A DNA stretch of 64,000 nt from a gamma proteobacterium HIMB30 (GCA_000227525.2 AGIG01000030.1:49048-113047), one strand, 5' to 3'; positions 27,970 to 37,688 are shown, numbered from the stretch's first letter. Notes: generated by a model from the letters alone, not told the origin. Translations and numbers: made by a program.

Positions 27970-28130
27970 TTGAGTTTCCTCCGTTTTCGATGACTGCATT
28001 ACATGTGAAACGCAAAACAACAGATGGGAGAAATTGGGGTGAGATTGTGGAGAAGGGATGAAGGTTGTGTAGACACAATCTGTTTCGCAATTTAGATTCA
28101 AGCACTTCGTTCAAGGAAAGGATTCAGTAG

Positions 28131-28775
28131 ATGCGATATGTTGGACTGTTAATTGCCGCTCTGACACTGCCAATCACCGTGATTGCTGGCAGTCACGAGA
28201 AGCCAGTGGGAATTACCTCGAATCTAATGGAACAAGAAGTGATGCATGACGGCGAGGCAGTCATCATCAAACGGAATCAAAATAGCACTAATACGATTGC
28301 CTCTGACTACGCACTCACATCTCGCCCTTGTCCACCATTTTGCATTCAGCCGATGGATCTTGCTCCAGGCGTCGAGACAATCGGTGAACTTGAACTTCTG
28401 GCCATGATGGAGAAGATGAACTTCGGTGAACTGGACGGGCTGTTGATCGACTCGAGAACTCCAGATTGGGCCGAAAAAGGCATGATCCCGGGAGCTATCA
28501 ATCTCCCTTGGACCACTCTCTCTGTCAAAAAATCGGACATGTTCACCATCTCGGATATTTTCGAAACAACTTTCGGGGCCATTCCACTCGATGGGATGTG
28601 GGATTATTCCAACGCAAAAACCCTGATTCTGTATTGCAATGGGGCATGGTGTGGTCAATCACCGACCAATATTCGCACACTACTTACACTTGGATATCCC
28701 GCGCATAAAATTAAGTGGTATCGCGGCGGCATGCAGTCATGGCAAGGTTTTGGCCTCACAGTGGTTAAACCATAA
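28131..28775 (+). CDS. Exported rhodanese-domain protein
   Basis: This 214-residue protein has a signal peptide (residues 1-19, cut near VIAGSHE) and a single rhodanese domain: LLIDSRTPDWAEKGMIPGAI (Asp-Ser-Arg and the GAINLP strand) and the active loop LYCNGAWCGQSPTNI with the candidate catalytic Cys, then WYRGGMQSWQGFGL. It would act in the periplasm as a sulfurtransferase or thiol carrier. AAGGA lies 8 bases before the ATG. It is divergent from the PdsO-like gene; a direct link is not shown. Confidence 0.88.
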   Translation: MRYVGLLIAALTLPITVIAGSHEKPVGITSNLMEQEVMHDGEAVIIKRNQNSTNTIASDYALTSRPCPPFCIQPMDLAPGVETIGELELLAMMEKMNFGELDGLLIDSRTPDWAEKGMIPGAINLPWTTLSVKKSDMFTISDIFETTFGAIPLDGMWDYSNAKTLILYCNGAWCGQSPTNIRTLLTLGYPAHKIKWYRGGMQSWQGFGLTVVKP

Positions 28776-28777
28776 AA

Positions 28778-28800
28778 GAGGGGCGTATCGCCCCTTTATC
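28778..28800. terminator. Bidirectional intrinsic terminator
   Basis: GGGGCG (28781-28786) and CGCCCC (28790-28795) form a stem with a 3-base loop, flanked by AAAAGA and TTTAT. It lies between the convergent stops of the rhodanese gene and the HbpS-like gene, so it can serve both. Confidence 0.8.
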
Positions 28801-28808
28801 ACCGGTGA

Positions 28809-29306
28809 TCAAAACAGTAGGTCGTCTTCGATCGCCAATAGACCATCAGCAGCACACGCTTCATCTAAATCGCCACCCGGTGCTCCAGAAATCCCAATAC
28901 CTCCCAACAAACTCCCGCCAGCTTCGATCGGTAAACCACCACCGACCATCAAGGCTTGTGAGGCATGACGAATTCCCATCATATTTGTCTCATGATTTGT
29001 TGCCTCCTCCATTTCGGAGGTTGGAATCCGAAACGACAGCGCGGTCCAGGCTTTACGCTCTGCAACTTCAACTGTGTGCGGCGTTGCAAAACGATCACGA
29101 ATAAACGCCTGAAGTAATCCACTGCGGTCAACCACAGCGACTGCGACTTGATAGCCTTGTTCGTTACATGATTGACGGGCAGCTGTTGCGAGCTTCAAAG
29201 CAACATCGGGCGTGAGTGATGTCAGAGAAAAAGTACTGTCGGCCTGCGATGTCACTGACGCCACAATCAGCGCCAAGGCTCCCAACATACGTTTGCGCAA
29301 ATGCAT
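28809..29306 (-). CDS. Exported GlcG/HbpS family protein
   Basis: This 165-residue protein has a signal peptide (cut near VTSQADSTF) and the GlcG/HbpS fold marks VAVAVVDRSGLLQAFIRD, VEVAERKAWTALSF and a glycine-rich end LPIEAGGSLLGGIGISGAPGGDLDEACA. Family members bind heme or act near glycolate genes, but the role is often unknown. GGAGAG lies about 4 bases before the ATG. No glycolate genes are nearby. Confidence 0.9.
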   Translation of the reverse strand: MHLRKRMLGALALIVASVTSQADSTFSLTSLTPDVALKLATAARQSCNEQGYQVAVAVVDRSGLLQAFIRDRFATPHTVEVAERKAWTALSFRIPTSEMEEATNHETNMMGIRHASQALMVGGGLPIEAGGSLLGGIGISGAPGGDLDEACAADGLLAIEDDLLF

Positions 29307-29416
29307 TTATCTCTCCACTTTAATTCAACAGACCTCCATGCTAATCGATTGGAGATCAAAGAGAAGACATTGACGAGACACGGGCAAAACACTACTATCC
29401 GCCCCCTTACCGGAGT

Positions 29417-29491
29417 GCGGGTATCGTATAAAGGCTATTACCCCAGCCTTCCAAGCTGGTGATGGGGGTTCGATTCCCCCTACCCGCTCCA
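29417..29491 (+). tRNA. tRNA-Gly (TCC)
   Basis: Acceptor GCGGGTA pairs with TACCCGC, followed by discriminator T and encoded CCA. The anticodon loop CTTCCAA gives anticodon TCC. The T arm contains GGTTCGATTCC. Length 75 bases, a normal tRNA-Gly. Confidence 0.95.
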
Positions 29492-29589
29492 ATTAAGCGT
29501 TTAAAATCAACTATTTAAAAATCCAAAGACCATTGTCCTAACGGATTTTTGTATTGATTTTTAATTCAATGGTTGTCCCAACAATGCCT

Positions 29590-29621
29590 AAAAAAGGGGG
29601 CTTTTACACCCCCTTTTTTTT
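29590..29621. terminator. Bidirectional intrinsic terminator
   Basis: An A run plus GGGGG (29590-29600) and CCCCC plus eight T (29609-29621) form a stem with an 8-base loop. It can end the tRNA-Gly transcript on the plus strand and the broken secreted-protein gene on the minus strand, whose stop is 22 bases away. Confidence 0.85.
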
Positions 29622-29643
29622 GACTATGTCGTATCAAATCAGG

Positions 29644-31743
29644 TTAGTTCGACGCCAACTTTGCACTCGACTTGTTGACATCAAAAGTGAACATGAAGAC
29701 CTGTCCGCCGGCGTCACCACCATTAGCCTCTACCGCGCCATTTGATTCAGATCGCGCTTGCACAACACCGATGAATGTTTGCTGTGCGGCTGGAAGTGCA
29801 CCTCGAATGGTTTGCCGTGCACTGCCCTGCAATTCTTCCATCGAATAGAAAGAGCCATCTGCTTTCTGTGCGATGAGAGCAGTCACAGGCCATGAGCCTG
29901 AAAACTCAGCCGTTCCAGGTTTGGTAAAAGCACCGCCCAACGCTGATACACCCGCCTGGTAGCGTGGGCTGTGCTTACCACCTGCGATGGCAAGCAAGTG
30001 CGCGTCAGTGACATTCAGATCGTCGTCAATCGTCAACACGTACTTCCGCTCACCAAAATCGTTGCCGGAATCTTCGTCAACGATGAGGTAGTCACCGTCT
30101 GCGGTCTTTGCCCAATACAAACCATCTGGGGCAACCATCTTGGCCACACCTTTTTCCATGTGGATCGATGCATCGCCGTCCTTTGTCTTGAATTGATCCG
30201 CGATCTTTAGAGTCAACGCGCCATCGACTGCTGCCACAGAACGAACAACAGAGACATCAAGATAAGCCGGTAGATCACCGTTGGCGGCTGCTAGGGCAGA
30301 ACCCAAATCACCCAAATCAAAGCCCATGAGACCACCTTCATCGGTCATATTTTGGAAGTAACGGGGTGCTCCGGATGGATCAGCAGTTGGATGCTCAGTT
30401 TTGGTATCGCCGTTAAAAAACGCATAACCCTCGGGTTGCTCGTCTTTCTGTTCCCAAAGCATCATCTCTGTATCTTGCACTGCAACCGGTTGATCAAAAC
30501 CGACCCATTGGAAAGACGTTGGATAGAACCGACCCTCAAAGCGATTTGGCGCATCTGCATCTTTCATATATTCATCAACCATCTTAGCGTCCAGAGTGAC
30601 CTCAAGCCCCAGTTTGGTGAAAGTTTCCGGAGTCAATGCAAGACCTTAGATTTTGCCGTAGAGAAGACCGTTACGCGCTAAAAATGCATCGCGCTGGTTT
30701 GCAGTTGCGTAGTTGATCTCAGATCCATCTGCAGCTCGGTTTTTAATTCCGACATAAATTCGATTGGGTGCAGGTTCTTGGCCGTGGTTATAACCGGCTG
30801 CAACGATCACAACGTAATCCTTGTGGCCTGAGTTAATCGGCATCAGCTTTTCATATCCGGTTTGTCCGAGAGCCGGCACGGTGTAAGCCGTTTCATTTGC
30901 GATATCCACAACAAGACTCGCAAGTCCAAGTGTGGCTGCTGAATCAGAGCTGCCCGCAGGGAACATCCGTCCGATTTCCCATTCCTCGGCGGTTAACCAC
31001 ACATCGTCAGCGAAGCCCATTCCTTCACCATATTTGTTGGCTTGTTCGTACCAGGCTCCACAGAAGCTTTGAAAGAAATAGTCCGCCTGACTCAGTTTAA
31101 AATCAGGTTTGAATTGAATCAGCGTGCCATCAGGACGGGTTTGATTACCCCATTTACCGTCCAGTCGTGATGGGTCATGGGTTGGGCTTGAAACAACCTC
31201 ACCAAAGCCGTTATACACGGTGTGGAATAGTTTGCCTGAGCCCTTTACCATCCCTTGAGCGGCATCTTAATGACTCATGAATGAGGCAAATTTTGCCCGA
31301 TCATAATCAATCGTATGAATGTGAGAGCCGGTAAAAGTCACACCATTCATCATTGCCCAAGGATAGGTCTCAGGCTGTGGTGCTTTCCCCATGGTTGCAT
31401 AGGACTCGCTTTGATACACCACCCGTACCGTCTCATCGTCTGCCAACCAGGCAGCCTGCCCGTCAGGATAGCCTGTCAACGCCAGCCCTGATTTCGCATC
31501 GACTTCGCCGACCGTCGCAATCGCTTTAAATTCAGCGAATGGAAAGTCAGTGTTGGCACTTTCCCCATCTTTCAGATCACGTTCTGATTGCGCGTTGACC
31601 AAGGTTGGAAGAACAGCCTCGGCGATCAGCGCGGTCGTTTGACCAATCACCTTTTGGGAGCCATGTCCGGCAGCCAATGCCAAAGGAGTCAATGCAGTGG
31701 ATACAAGTGTTGTGGCGATCAATATCGCCGGAGTGTTTTTCAT
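29644..31743 (-). pseudogene. Secreted DUF839/PhoX-like protein interrupted by two in-frame TAA codons
   Basis: One 700-codon frame is broken only by TAA at 31267-31269 and at 30646-30648. All three pieces (158, 201 and 330+ codons) are in the same frame, with no frameshift. It starts with a signal peptide (LTPLALAAGHGSQKV) and has GAGG 8 bases before ATG 31743. The middle part, with SFCGAWYEQ, FADDVWLTAEEW, LVVDIANETAYTVPALGQ and NRIYVGIKNRA, resembles DUF839/PhoX-like secreted proteins of aquatic bacteria. TAA between LLYGKI and GLAL could be a one-base change from a Tyr codon. Probably a recent pseudogene. Confidence 0.75.
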
Positions 31744-31999
31744 TGTTCAAGCCTCGTGAAGGATTCCGAGGCGAGAGAATAGAAAGTCAACGATGTCAAA
31801 TTCAGGACAAAATCATGACATTTTGGTGAAAAACACAACACCTGTGTGTTCGAAAATAAAGCCTTGCATTGGCTCGACGAATCTTCGAGACGCATGACGA
31901 TGCCCTCAGTGGCTAGAACTCACGTACCGATCAATAATCACAACTGGCGGCGGCAGACATTAGGCGGGCTGGTTGGTCACTGTCCGCTTTCACATGCTG

Positions 32000-32019
32000 A
32001 TGAAAGATTGATCTTTCAT
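32000..32019. repeat. Short perfect inverted repeat
   Basis: ATGAAAGAT (32000-32008) and ATCTTTCAT (32011-32019) form a 9-bp inverted repeat with a 2-base centre, 5 bases beyond the stop of the minus-strand lipoprotein gene. There is no T run, so it is not a typical terminator. It could be an mRNA 3' structure or a protein-binding palindrome for the divergently placed broken gene. Confidence 0.5.
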
Positions 32020-32023
32020 GGAG

Positions 32024-32326
32024 TCAGTAGCCACCGCCCCCTCCATCATTCTGATTTCTCTCTCTTTCGAGCGCTTGCGCCTTTTGATGTTCGGCAGACC
32101 TGGCATCAAGGATGTCTTGTGTCGCGCATTGTGCGGCATTGCGTTTTTTGAGCTCTGCGAGAATGTCTCGATTGCTAAAATCGACGTTTGTCGGCGAAGT
32201 CACGGTCTCACAGAGCGTTGGCGTCGTCGCCTTCCGGATCTCTTCAGAGGTCAGACCGCATCCGACCAATGCCAACGATAGGACCGCAAGCACGTTGAAC
32301 GAAAGGATTCGAGAGAAATGGCGCAT
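32024..32326 (-). CDS. Small lipoprotein, unknown
   Basis: This 100-residue protein has a signal peptide ending in the lipobox ALVGC (Cys about 23), then a mature part with LCETVTSPTNVDFSNRDILA and AAQCATQDILDARSAEH, two Cys residues that might pair, and a charged tail ending GGGGGY. GGAG lies 6 bases before the ATG. No family is recognised. Confidence 0.7.
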   Translation of the reverse strand: MRHFSRILSFNVLAVLSLALVGCGLTSEEIRKATTPTLCETVTSPTNVDFSNRDILAELKKRNAAQCATQDILDARSAEHQKAQALERERNQNDGGGGGY

Positions 32327-32519
32327 CTTGATCTCCGATTAGGTCGTTGATTACGAACTGGCCACGGGCCAAGTGGTTTTCAAGTCCCTGGAGAACCGTC
32401 GTACTGACCTTGCCATTGAAGGCCATAACAAACATCACGACGTTGAGTTCAAACCAATAAAGGATTCAGTTTATTGAAATCAATCCGATAAAATACTGAC
32501 GTGTAATGAGGAAATGTTT

Positions 32520-32954
32520 ATGCAGCGGTTACTGATTGTCATCTCGATATTGTTGATCTCCGGGTGCTCAACCATTGGCGCGTCTCAAAAGCAGACAGTC
32601 GAAATACTCGAGACCAACCCAACACAAGTCAGTAGTGCCTACAATCAATACATCACCATCGCGACCTATTTTGGGCAACAAGCTGAAGTGCCCTATATCG
32701 CAAGAGTTCGTGTCAAAGAAGGTCTGCCGAGCGATTTCAAACAATCATTTGCATCCTTATCGGATCTGAACGCATCAGCGGTCTTCGCCTATTTCGAGCA
32801 ACATCCCGAATTCGTGGTCGGAATGCAGGCGTATCTCAACACGATTATCCGTCGTGGATACATCTCTCACGACACCGGCAAGCGGTTACTTCGCAACGCG
32901 CTCCAAGGATCCATCAAAAGCCTCAAGACCACACCGTTGCCCACCACCAATTAA
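32520..32954 (+). CDS. Lipoprotein, unknown
   Basis: This 144-residue protein has the lipobox LLISGCST near residue 16. The mature part is mostly helical, with NQYITIATYFGQQAEVPYIA and FEQHPEFVVGMQAYLNTIIR. ATG 32520 is chosen because GAGG lies 8 bases upstream, whereas ATG 32514 would be 2 bases from it. I do not recognise the family. The following 148 bases hold nothing clear except a TTGACA without a matching -10. Confidence 0.75.
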   Translation: MQRLLIVISILLISGCSTIGASQKQTVEILETNPTQVSSAYNQYITIATYFGQQAEVPYIARVRVKEGLPSDFKQSFASLSDLNASAVFAYFEQHPEFVVGMQAYLNTIIRRGYISHDTGKRLLRNALQGSIKSLKTTPLPTTN

Positions 32955-33102
32955 CCAACACCTCCGACCTGGCACATCGCGACCTCGAGAAGTCTGGACT
33001 CACATTCGGAATACATCCTCGCATATTGACATGCATCAAGGATCACCAGCGACCCTCGCGCTAGGATGCTGGCTCTTCATTCACCAGACAGGAGACAAAG
33101 CA

Positions 33103-33333
33103 ATGTTTCTTGGAGTACTGCTCTGCTGCATCATTTCAGCCTCGGCATTTGCCGATACCCAAATGACCGTTCAAGAACAGGCACACATGAGAGAGAAGGC
33201 TGACCGATGGTTTGAAAAATTTCTGAAGGCAACGCCCGAGAAACAGGCAGCGATGTTGGAACGTCGCAACAATTGTCTCAAACTGCCGAAGGAAGAACGT
33301 CAAACGGCTTGCCATAAAGGCCATAGTCGATAG
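33103..33333 (+). CDS. Small exported protein
   Basis: This 76-residue protein has a signal peptide MFLGVLLCCIISASAFADTQ (cut after AFA). The mature part is a charged helix, EQAHMREKADRWFEKFLKAT, with two Cys (NNCLK and TACHK). GGAG lies 8 bases before ATG 33103. The helix-rich, Arg/Lys/Glu-rich mature chain recalls small periplasmic chaperone-like proteins, but that is only a pattern. Confidence 0.65.
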   Translation: MFLGVLLCCIISASAFADTQMTVQEQAHMREKADRWFEKFLKATPEKQAAMLERRNNCLKLPKEERQTACHKGHSR

Positions 33334-33380
33334 ACCCGAAACTGCACGTTTGCGGTGAAGACGCCACCTGCTTGGCGTGG

Positions 33381-33611
33381 TTAAAACCACCGCAACATGC
33401 CGATGATACCGGCAGTCGCATAGAAAAACTGCAACAGTAAAATGCCACGATGACCCCCCAAATAGGCCCACAATCCGATTGAGAATGCAGAGATCAGCAA
33501 CAGGGCGAATCCTAAAAACTCAAGGCCCGTATTGGATGCAACAAGTAATGAATAGACGATTGCGGTCAAGACACCGAACCATTCAAGTGATTGAGCCAAG
33601 GTTATTTTCAT
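33381..33611 (-). CDS. Small membrane protein with three predicted helices
   Basis: This 76-residue protein has hydrophobic stretches at about 8-25, 30-50 and 58-75, including LEFLGFALLLISAFSIGLWA and LLLQFFYATAGIIGMLRW. The helix layout and GLW-Y-G pattern recall small PnuC- or PQ-loop-like half transporters, but I cannot assign it. GAGGGA lies 5 bases before ATG 33611. Confidence 0.65.
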   Translation of the reverse strand: MKITLAQSLEWFGVLTAIVYSLLVASNTGLEFLGFALLLISAFSIGLWAYLGGHRGILLLQFFYATAGIIGMLRWF

Positions 33612-33794
33612 GAGGTCCCTCTAAAACTCGAGTGGTGTAATCAACACAATTTGATCAGTGGCCGCAAGCAACAGACCGCTGACCGAAAGCTCAGATGACA
33701 TGACTTCCCAATGGTTTAATCGATGCGATAACACGAACCGTGACTCAATGACGGCCTCAATTCAAGAGCAGCCACAAGAGGCACCAATCAGCCG

Positions 33795-34355
33795 TTAGCG
33801 TTGCACCACTTGGAAGCTATATTCTTTGTGGATATCGGCGCGTTGTTGTTGCTCCAGACGGCCCATGGATAGCCCATAGACGCCAACACAGTTGGTTCCC
33901 GGATGGGGGTCGTATAACAAGCGACTCTGTAGATCAGCAAAAATGAAACTGACCAACAATGCTCCCGGGTCAAACCGCTCATAAATTTCAATAAACTGGC
34001 CAGATCCTGGCTCGAATTCAAACTCGAGCTCACATTTCAAAAAATGCTCTGGTTCGCGAACGACAATCGTGCTCTGACCCGCAGTCAGCGGCAAATACCG
34101 CGCCCCACCTGCTTTAAAGAAAGCCACCGGAGATCCATTAATCAATACTTCAGCGTCCTGATTTTCCCACAGTTTGAAACCACTGGTTCTGAAGACGAGG
34201 AGGGAATGTTCACTCCCGTGAGGAAGCACAGCATTGATCGCGGTGGTGCTGACCTGATTCTTGGAGTAGCCAGATTTGACAGGCTCGAAGGCGCATCCTG
34301 TACCAAAAACCAGAATGAGCAATGTGGTTAGCCAATTGACGTAGGCAATACGCAT
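33795..34355 (-). CDS. Lipoprotein, unknown
   Basis: This 186-residue protein has a signal peptide ending in the lipobox VFGTGC (Cys about 21). The mature part has a DUF2846-like look: AEVLINGSPVAFFKAGGARY, LPLTAGQSTIVVREPEH and GQFIEIYERFDPGALL, a beta-rich domain seen in small lipoproteins. GGAA lies 9 bases before ATG 34355. Function is unknown. Confidence 0.7.
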   Translation of the reverse strand: MRIAYVNWLTTLLILVFGTGCAFEPVKSGYSKNQVSTTAINAVLPHGSEHSLLVFRTSGFKLWENQDAEVLINGSPVAFFKAGGARYLPLTAGQSTIVVREPEHFLKCELEFEFEPGSGQFIEIYERFDPGALLVSFIFADLQSRLLYDPHPGTNCVGVYGLSMGRLEQQQRADIHKEYSFQVVQR

Positions 34356-34721
34356 CAAAACGTGTTCCAAAAATCAACGTAAAACCGAGATTTACATGAA
34401 CTTCTTCAGAACTCAAATGTTTTTTTAGAAAAAGCGACGGATTTCCATATGATTTTTCATATTGATCGGCATCCGGTAGCCACAAAGTTCAAGTGAGCAG
34501 TCCTTGTGAGTTAAAACGAACCACAATATGCGACCTTGACTCAGACGCTTTGAGTTTCTCTGCATGGTCGCTTAACAGTCCAGTGACATGATGGCATCAC
34601 CCAACAAGGCCAGATGAAGACCCTCTGCCTACTTCAGATTTAGTGGCAACTTCGTCACAATCGATCCTCAAAGCCAGAGCGAGGCTGGTTGAACCGTTAA
34701 CCGAGGCGCAAGAACACCGTC
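34356..34721. other. 366-bp gap before copA
   Basis: The divergent gap between the lipoprotein gene and copA has no convincing gene or RNA. An AT-rich perfect inverted repeat, ATATGA (34447-34452) and TCATAT (34457-34462), is present. I looked for a CueR-type operator (ACCTTCC/GGAAGGT-like dyad) before copA and saw none. No MerR-family gene is adjacent. Confidence 0.5.
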
Positions 34722-37034
34722 ATGCATCACTACGTGCTACAAATCAAAGGGATGACCTGTGGAGGTTGCGCGGCCTCGGTCCAGCGGAAACTTGAGGCGC
34801 GTTCTGAGATAGACAGCTGTGAAGTGAATTTTGCAACCGAATCAGCACGGATCCAAAGTCATAAGACGCTTCACCCAAAGCAACTCATCGATTGGATCCG
34901 TCGTATTGGTTTCAGTGTACAAACCCAACATCAGGCGTTCAGAGCGTGTGGCGATCAATTCAATGACAACGACCTGAGATCTCTATTGGAAAGTGATCCT
35001 CATGTAATTGGTTTTCAGCTCAATCCACAGCTTCAACGTCTTGATTTCACCACCCTGCCTGACGTGAACATGGGTGCCTTGAATCGGGCGCTTAAAGAAC
35101 GTGATTTCATTGAAGTCACAACACAGGGTCGTCATGCGCCAATTGACGACCGAAATGATGATCGTGGTGTTTGGATATCTGCTTGCCTGGCTGCGCCGCT
35201 CGTCATACAAATGATCGCGATGTGGCTTGGTTGGGAATGGCACCTACCGGTTGGTCTCGAATGGGCACTTGCGACCCCCATTCAGCTCTATTTCGGACGT
35301 CGGTTTTACCAAGGGGCTCTGGTAGCGCTGAGACGCGGTGAGGCCAATATGGATACCTTGGTTGCACTCGGAACTTCAGTGGCCTATGGCTACAGTCTCT
35401 ATCAGTGGATAACGCTCGGATCAGAGGCAACCGGTCATCTCTACTTCGAAGCATCAGCCGTCGTCATTACACTGGTTTTGCTGGGTAAGACGATCGAGAA
35501 TCGCGCCAAACAAAGCGCACGCTCCGCCGTCTCTTCACTCCTCGCATTGCGGCCGAAAACAGTCACCTGCTTGCGACAGGGAAAGGAAGTTGAACTTGCC
35601 CTCGATGAGATCGTCTCCGGAGACGTTCTGGTTGTCCGTGCAGGTGAGCGCATCGGAGCAGATGGCATTGTGATCAAGGGTGAAGCGGATATCGACGCCT
35701 CTGCGATGACTGGGGAATCACTCCCTGAATATCGGACAACGGGGGATTCCGTGATTTCAGGGACACTGCTTTTAAATGGAACCATCCGCGTAAGCGCTGA
35801 ACGGGTGGGCGAGGCTTCGACCGTCTCGCAGGTCGCTAGACTGGTCAACAATGCGCAGATGGGAAAAGCACCCATCCAACGGTTAGTCGATCGCATTAGC
35901 CGGGTGTTTGTGCCCGCGGTTCTGTTTCTGTCAGTTGCCACCTTCATCGGCTGGGCGACCTTCGGCACAGCGCTTGACTACGCCGTTGGGGCGGCAATCA
36001 GTGTGTTAGTCATCGCCTGCCCCTGCGCACTTGGCCTCGCCACTCCAACGGCCCTGGTGGCAGGTACCGGACTGATCGCGACCAAGGGGATCCTGATCAA
36101 AGACATTGAGACACTTGAATCACTTCCCGAGGTCAAAGTCGTTGCATTCGATAAAACGGGAACACTCACCCAAGGTGAACCCAAGGTGACTCATATCCAA
36201 TCCGTCGATACAAATCGAGAGGAATTCATCCAATCCCTGGTTCAGGTTGCACGCGAATCAACTCATCCTCTGGCTCAATCGATTATTCGAGATCTCGATC
36301 AATCATCGATTCCAGCCGTTAGCGTGGAGGACGCCGTCACATCGCCAGGCAGAGGAATCTCAGCGACGATCGAAGGCGTCACCTATCGCCTTGGTCAACT
36401 TGATTTTGTGATCGACCATGCAACTGCTGTTGCAACAATAGGGCAATCAACCATCAGCTATTTAAGCCGGAACGGGCAGATACTCGGCCATGTTGAATTC
36501 TCAGACACAACCCGAGCCGAGGCGCAATCGGTCATCACTGCGCTCAAATCAGAAAACAAACGCGTCATTCTCCTCACCGGCGATCAGGACCAGGTGGCCG
36601 AAGCGCTTGGTCGCGAACTGAGAGTCGATCAAGTCCACTCCAGACTGACTCCAACCCAGAAGATTGAGGTCATAGAGTCCTATCAATCACACGGACAGCG
36701 AGTCGCCATGGTTGGTGACGGAGTCAACGACGGGCCTTCACTGGCGCGAGCAGATGTCGGAATCGCAATGGGGAGCGGGAGTGAAATTGCACTCAAGTCA
36801 GCACCAGTGGTGCTTATGCGCCCCGATCTACGACTCATTCCGGAGGCGATTCACTATGCACGAAAAACTCGTCACGTCATCCGACAAAACTTAGGTTGGG
36901 CATTTGGTTACAACGTTCTTTGCATTCCGCTCGCCATGTCCGGGCTTCTCACTCCATCCATTGCTGGTGCGGCGATGGCGCTTTCGTCAGTCAGTGTGGT
37001 ACTCAATGCACTTCGACTGAAATATTCTGCCTAA
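34722..37034 (+). CDS. copA: Copper-exporting P1B-type ATPase
   Basis: This 770-residue inner-membrane pump expels Cu(I) using ATP. It has one functional N-terminal metal-binding domain with GMTCGGCAASV (residues 10-20), then a second HMA-like stretch (about 65-130) without CxxC. The core carries TGESLPEY (actuator), IACPCALGLATPTALVAGT with the membrane CPC motif, DKTGTLTQGEP (phospho-Asp), STHPLAQS and VGDGVNDGPSLARADVGIAM. The CPC and the MALSSVSVVLNALRL end fit Cu(I) ATPases. The Shine-Dalgarno is weak. Its 3' end overlaps the DUF423 gene by 4 bases. Confidence 0.96.
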   Translation: MHHYVLQIKGMTCGGCAASVQRKLEARSEIDSCEVNFATESARIQSHKTLHPKQLIDWIRRIGFSVQTQHQAFRACGDQFNDNDLRSLLESDPHVIGFQLNPQLQRLDFTTLPDVNMGALNRALKERDFIEVTTQGRHAPIDDRNDDRGVWISACLAAPLVIQMIAMWLGWEWHLPVGLEWALATPIQLYFGRRFYQGALVALRRGEANMDTLVALGTSVAYGYSLYQWITLGSEATGHLYFEASAVVITLVLLGKTIENRAKQSARSAVSSLLALRPKTVTCLRQGKEVELALDEIVSGDVLVVRAGERIGADGIVIKGEADIDASAMTGESLPEYRTTGDSVISGTLLLNGTIRVSAERVGEASTVSQVARLVNNAQMGKAPIQRLVDRISRVFVPAVLFLSVATFIGWATFGTALDYAVGAAISVLVIACPCALGLATPTALVAGTGLIATKGILIKDIETLESLPEVKVVAFDKTGTLTQGEPKVTHIQSVDTNREEFIQSLVQVARESTHPLAQSIIRDLDQSSIPAVSVEDAVTSPGRGISATIEGVTYRLGQLDFVIDHATAVATIGQSTISYLSRNGQILGHVEFSDTTRAEAQSVITALKSENKRVILLTGDQDQVAEALGRELRVDQVHSRLTPTQKIEVIESYQSHGQRVAMVGDGVNDGPSLARADVGIAMGSGSEIALKSAPVVLMRPDLRLIPEAIHYARKTRHVIRQNLGWAFGYNVLCIPLAMSGLLTPSIAGAAMALSSVSVVLNALRLKYSA

Positions 37035-37384
37035 TCAGGCGTCCGACAGGTCATTGCAGCTGTCACGAGACCGATAATCATCAGGATGCCACCGATTGGG
37101 GTGATTGCGCCCAAGATCGGGATATCAAACAAAACCAACAGGTATAACGAGCCCGAAAATACCACCAGACCGGCGACTACCAATCGATAGACCCAATCCG
37201 AGATTTGAAATGACGTCCCAGCAATTGCAATCAAGAACAGACTCATCCACGCATGGTAGCGGACCGCAGTATCCCAAGTTTCAAGGCGCTCAGGTGTGAC
37301 CAACGCTTGCAGGCCATGGGCTCCAAACGCACCAAAAATAATGGCCATCGCCAACAGCCAAAGTCCGGTCTTCATGTAAGCCAT
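37031..37384 (-). CDS. DUF423 membrane protein (YgdD-like)
   Basis: This 117-residue protein has four membrane helices and the DUF423 marks IFGAFGAHGLQ, TWDTAVRYHAWMSL and a final GAITPIGGILMIIGLV. ATG 37384 has GGGGAG 7 bases upstream. The function is unknown. It overlaps copA by 4 bases at its 3' end and the next membrane-protein gene by 13 bases at its 5' end. Confidence 0.92.
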   Translation of the reverse strand: MAYMKTGLWLLAMAIIFGAFGAHGLQALVTPERLETWDTAVRYHAWMSLFLIAIAGTSFQISDWVYRLVVAGLVVFSGSLYLLVLFDIPILGAITPIGGILMIIGLVTAAMTCRTPD

Positions 37385-37665
37385 GCAAAGACTCCCCATA
37401 TCATCCCACCGAGCGACACGATAATTAGGGCGACAATAATCAGCACGGTCTGCAACCAGTCTTTGATCATTGCTTCGATTAATTCACGTGTTGTTTGTGT
37501 GCCAAAGGCGATCCAACTGACCACCAGTGAAATCGGAAAGAATGCGAGAACTAGCGTCGAGATAGCAGCAAACTCATAGAATTTCATCGCTAAAAAACGG
37601 TTTTGACGGGGGAGTTCTTGTGTCATACCGATAGTGTGCCATGTCTTGGCGATGGCGTCTGTCAT
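37372..37665 (-). CDS. Small membrane protein, two helices
   Basis: This roughly 97-residue protein has two hydrophobic segments, AAISTLVLAFFPISLVVSWIA and TVLIIVALIIVSLGGMIWGVF, separated by a short charged loop (TTRELIEAMIKDW). ATG 37665 or ATG 37626 could be the start; neither has a good Shine-Dalgarno. It overlaps the DUF423 gene by 13 bases and follows the rhomboid gene by 23 bases. No family is recognised. Confidence 0.65.
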   Translation of the reverse strand: MTDAIAKTWHTIGMTQELPRQNRFLAMKFYEFAAISTLVLAFFPISLVVSWIAFGTQTTRELIEAMIKDWLQTVLIIVALIIVSLGGMIWGVFAWLT

Positions 37666-37688
37666 CACCAGTTGAATGATCAATCGAC

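Noticed and set aside
30646..31269. Selenocysteine or pyrrolysine readthrough in the interrupted secreted-protein gene
   Set aside because: Both interrupting codons are TAA, not TGA or TAG.
32244..32438. 64-codon minus-strand frame that includes GKVSTTVLQGLENHLARGQF
   Set aside because: It looks somewhat protein-like but overlaps the lipoprotein gene in another frame and has no Shine-Dalgarno; it may be a remnant, but I cannot support it.
34500..34721. CueR-type operator before copA
   Set aside because: No dyad of the ACCTTCC/GGAAGGT kind is present; only chance partial matches.
35441..35968. 175-codon open frame antisense to copA
   Set aside because: Composition is biased (Ser/Thr/Arg) and it lies inside the copA actuator region; no start signal or family.
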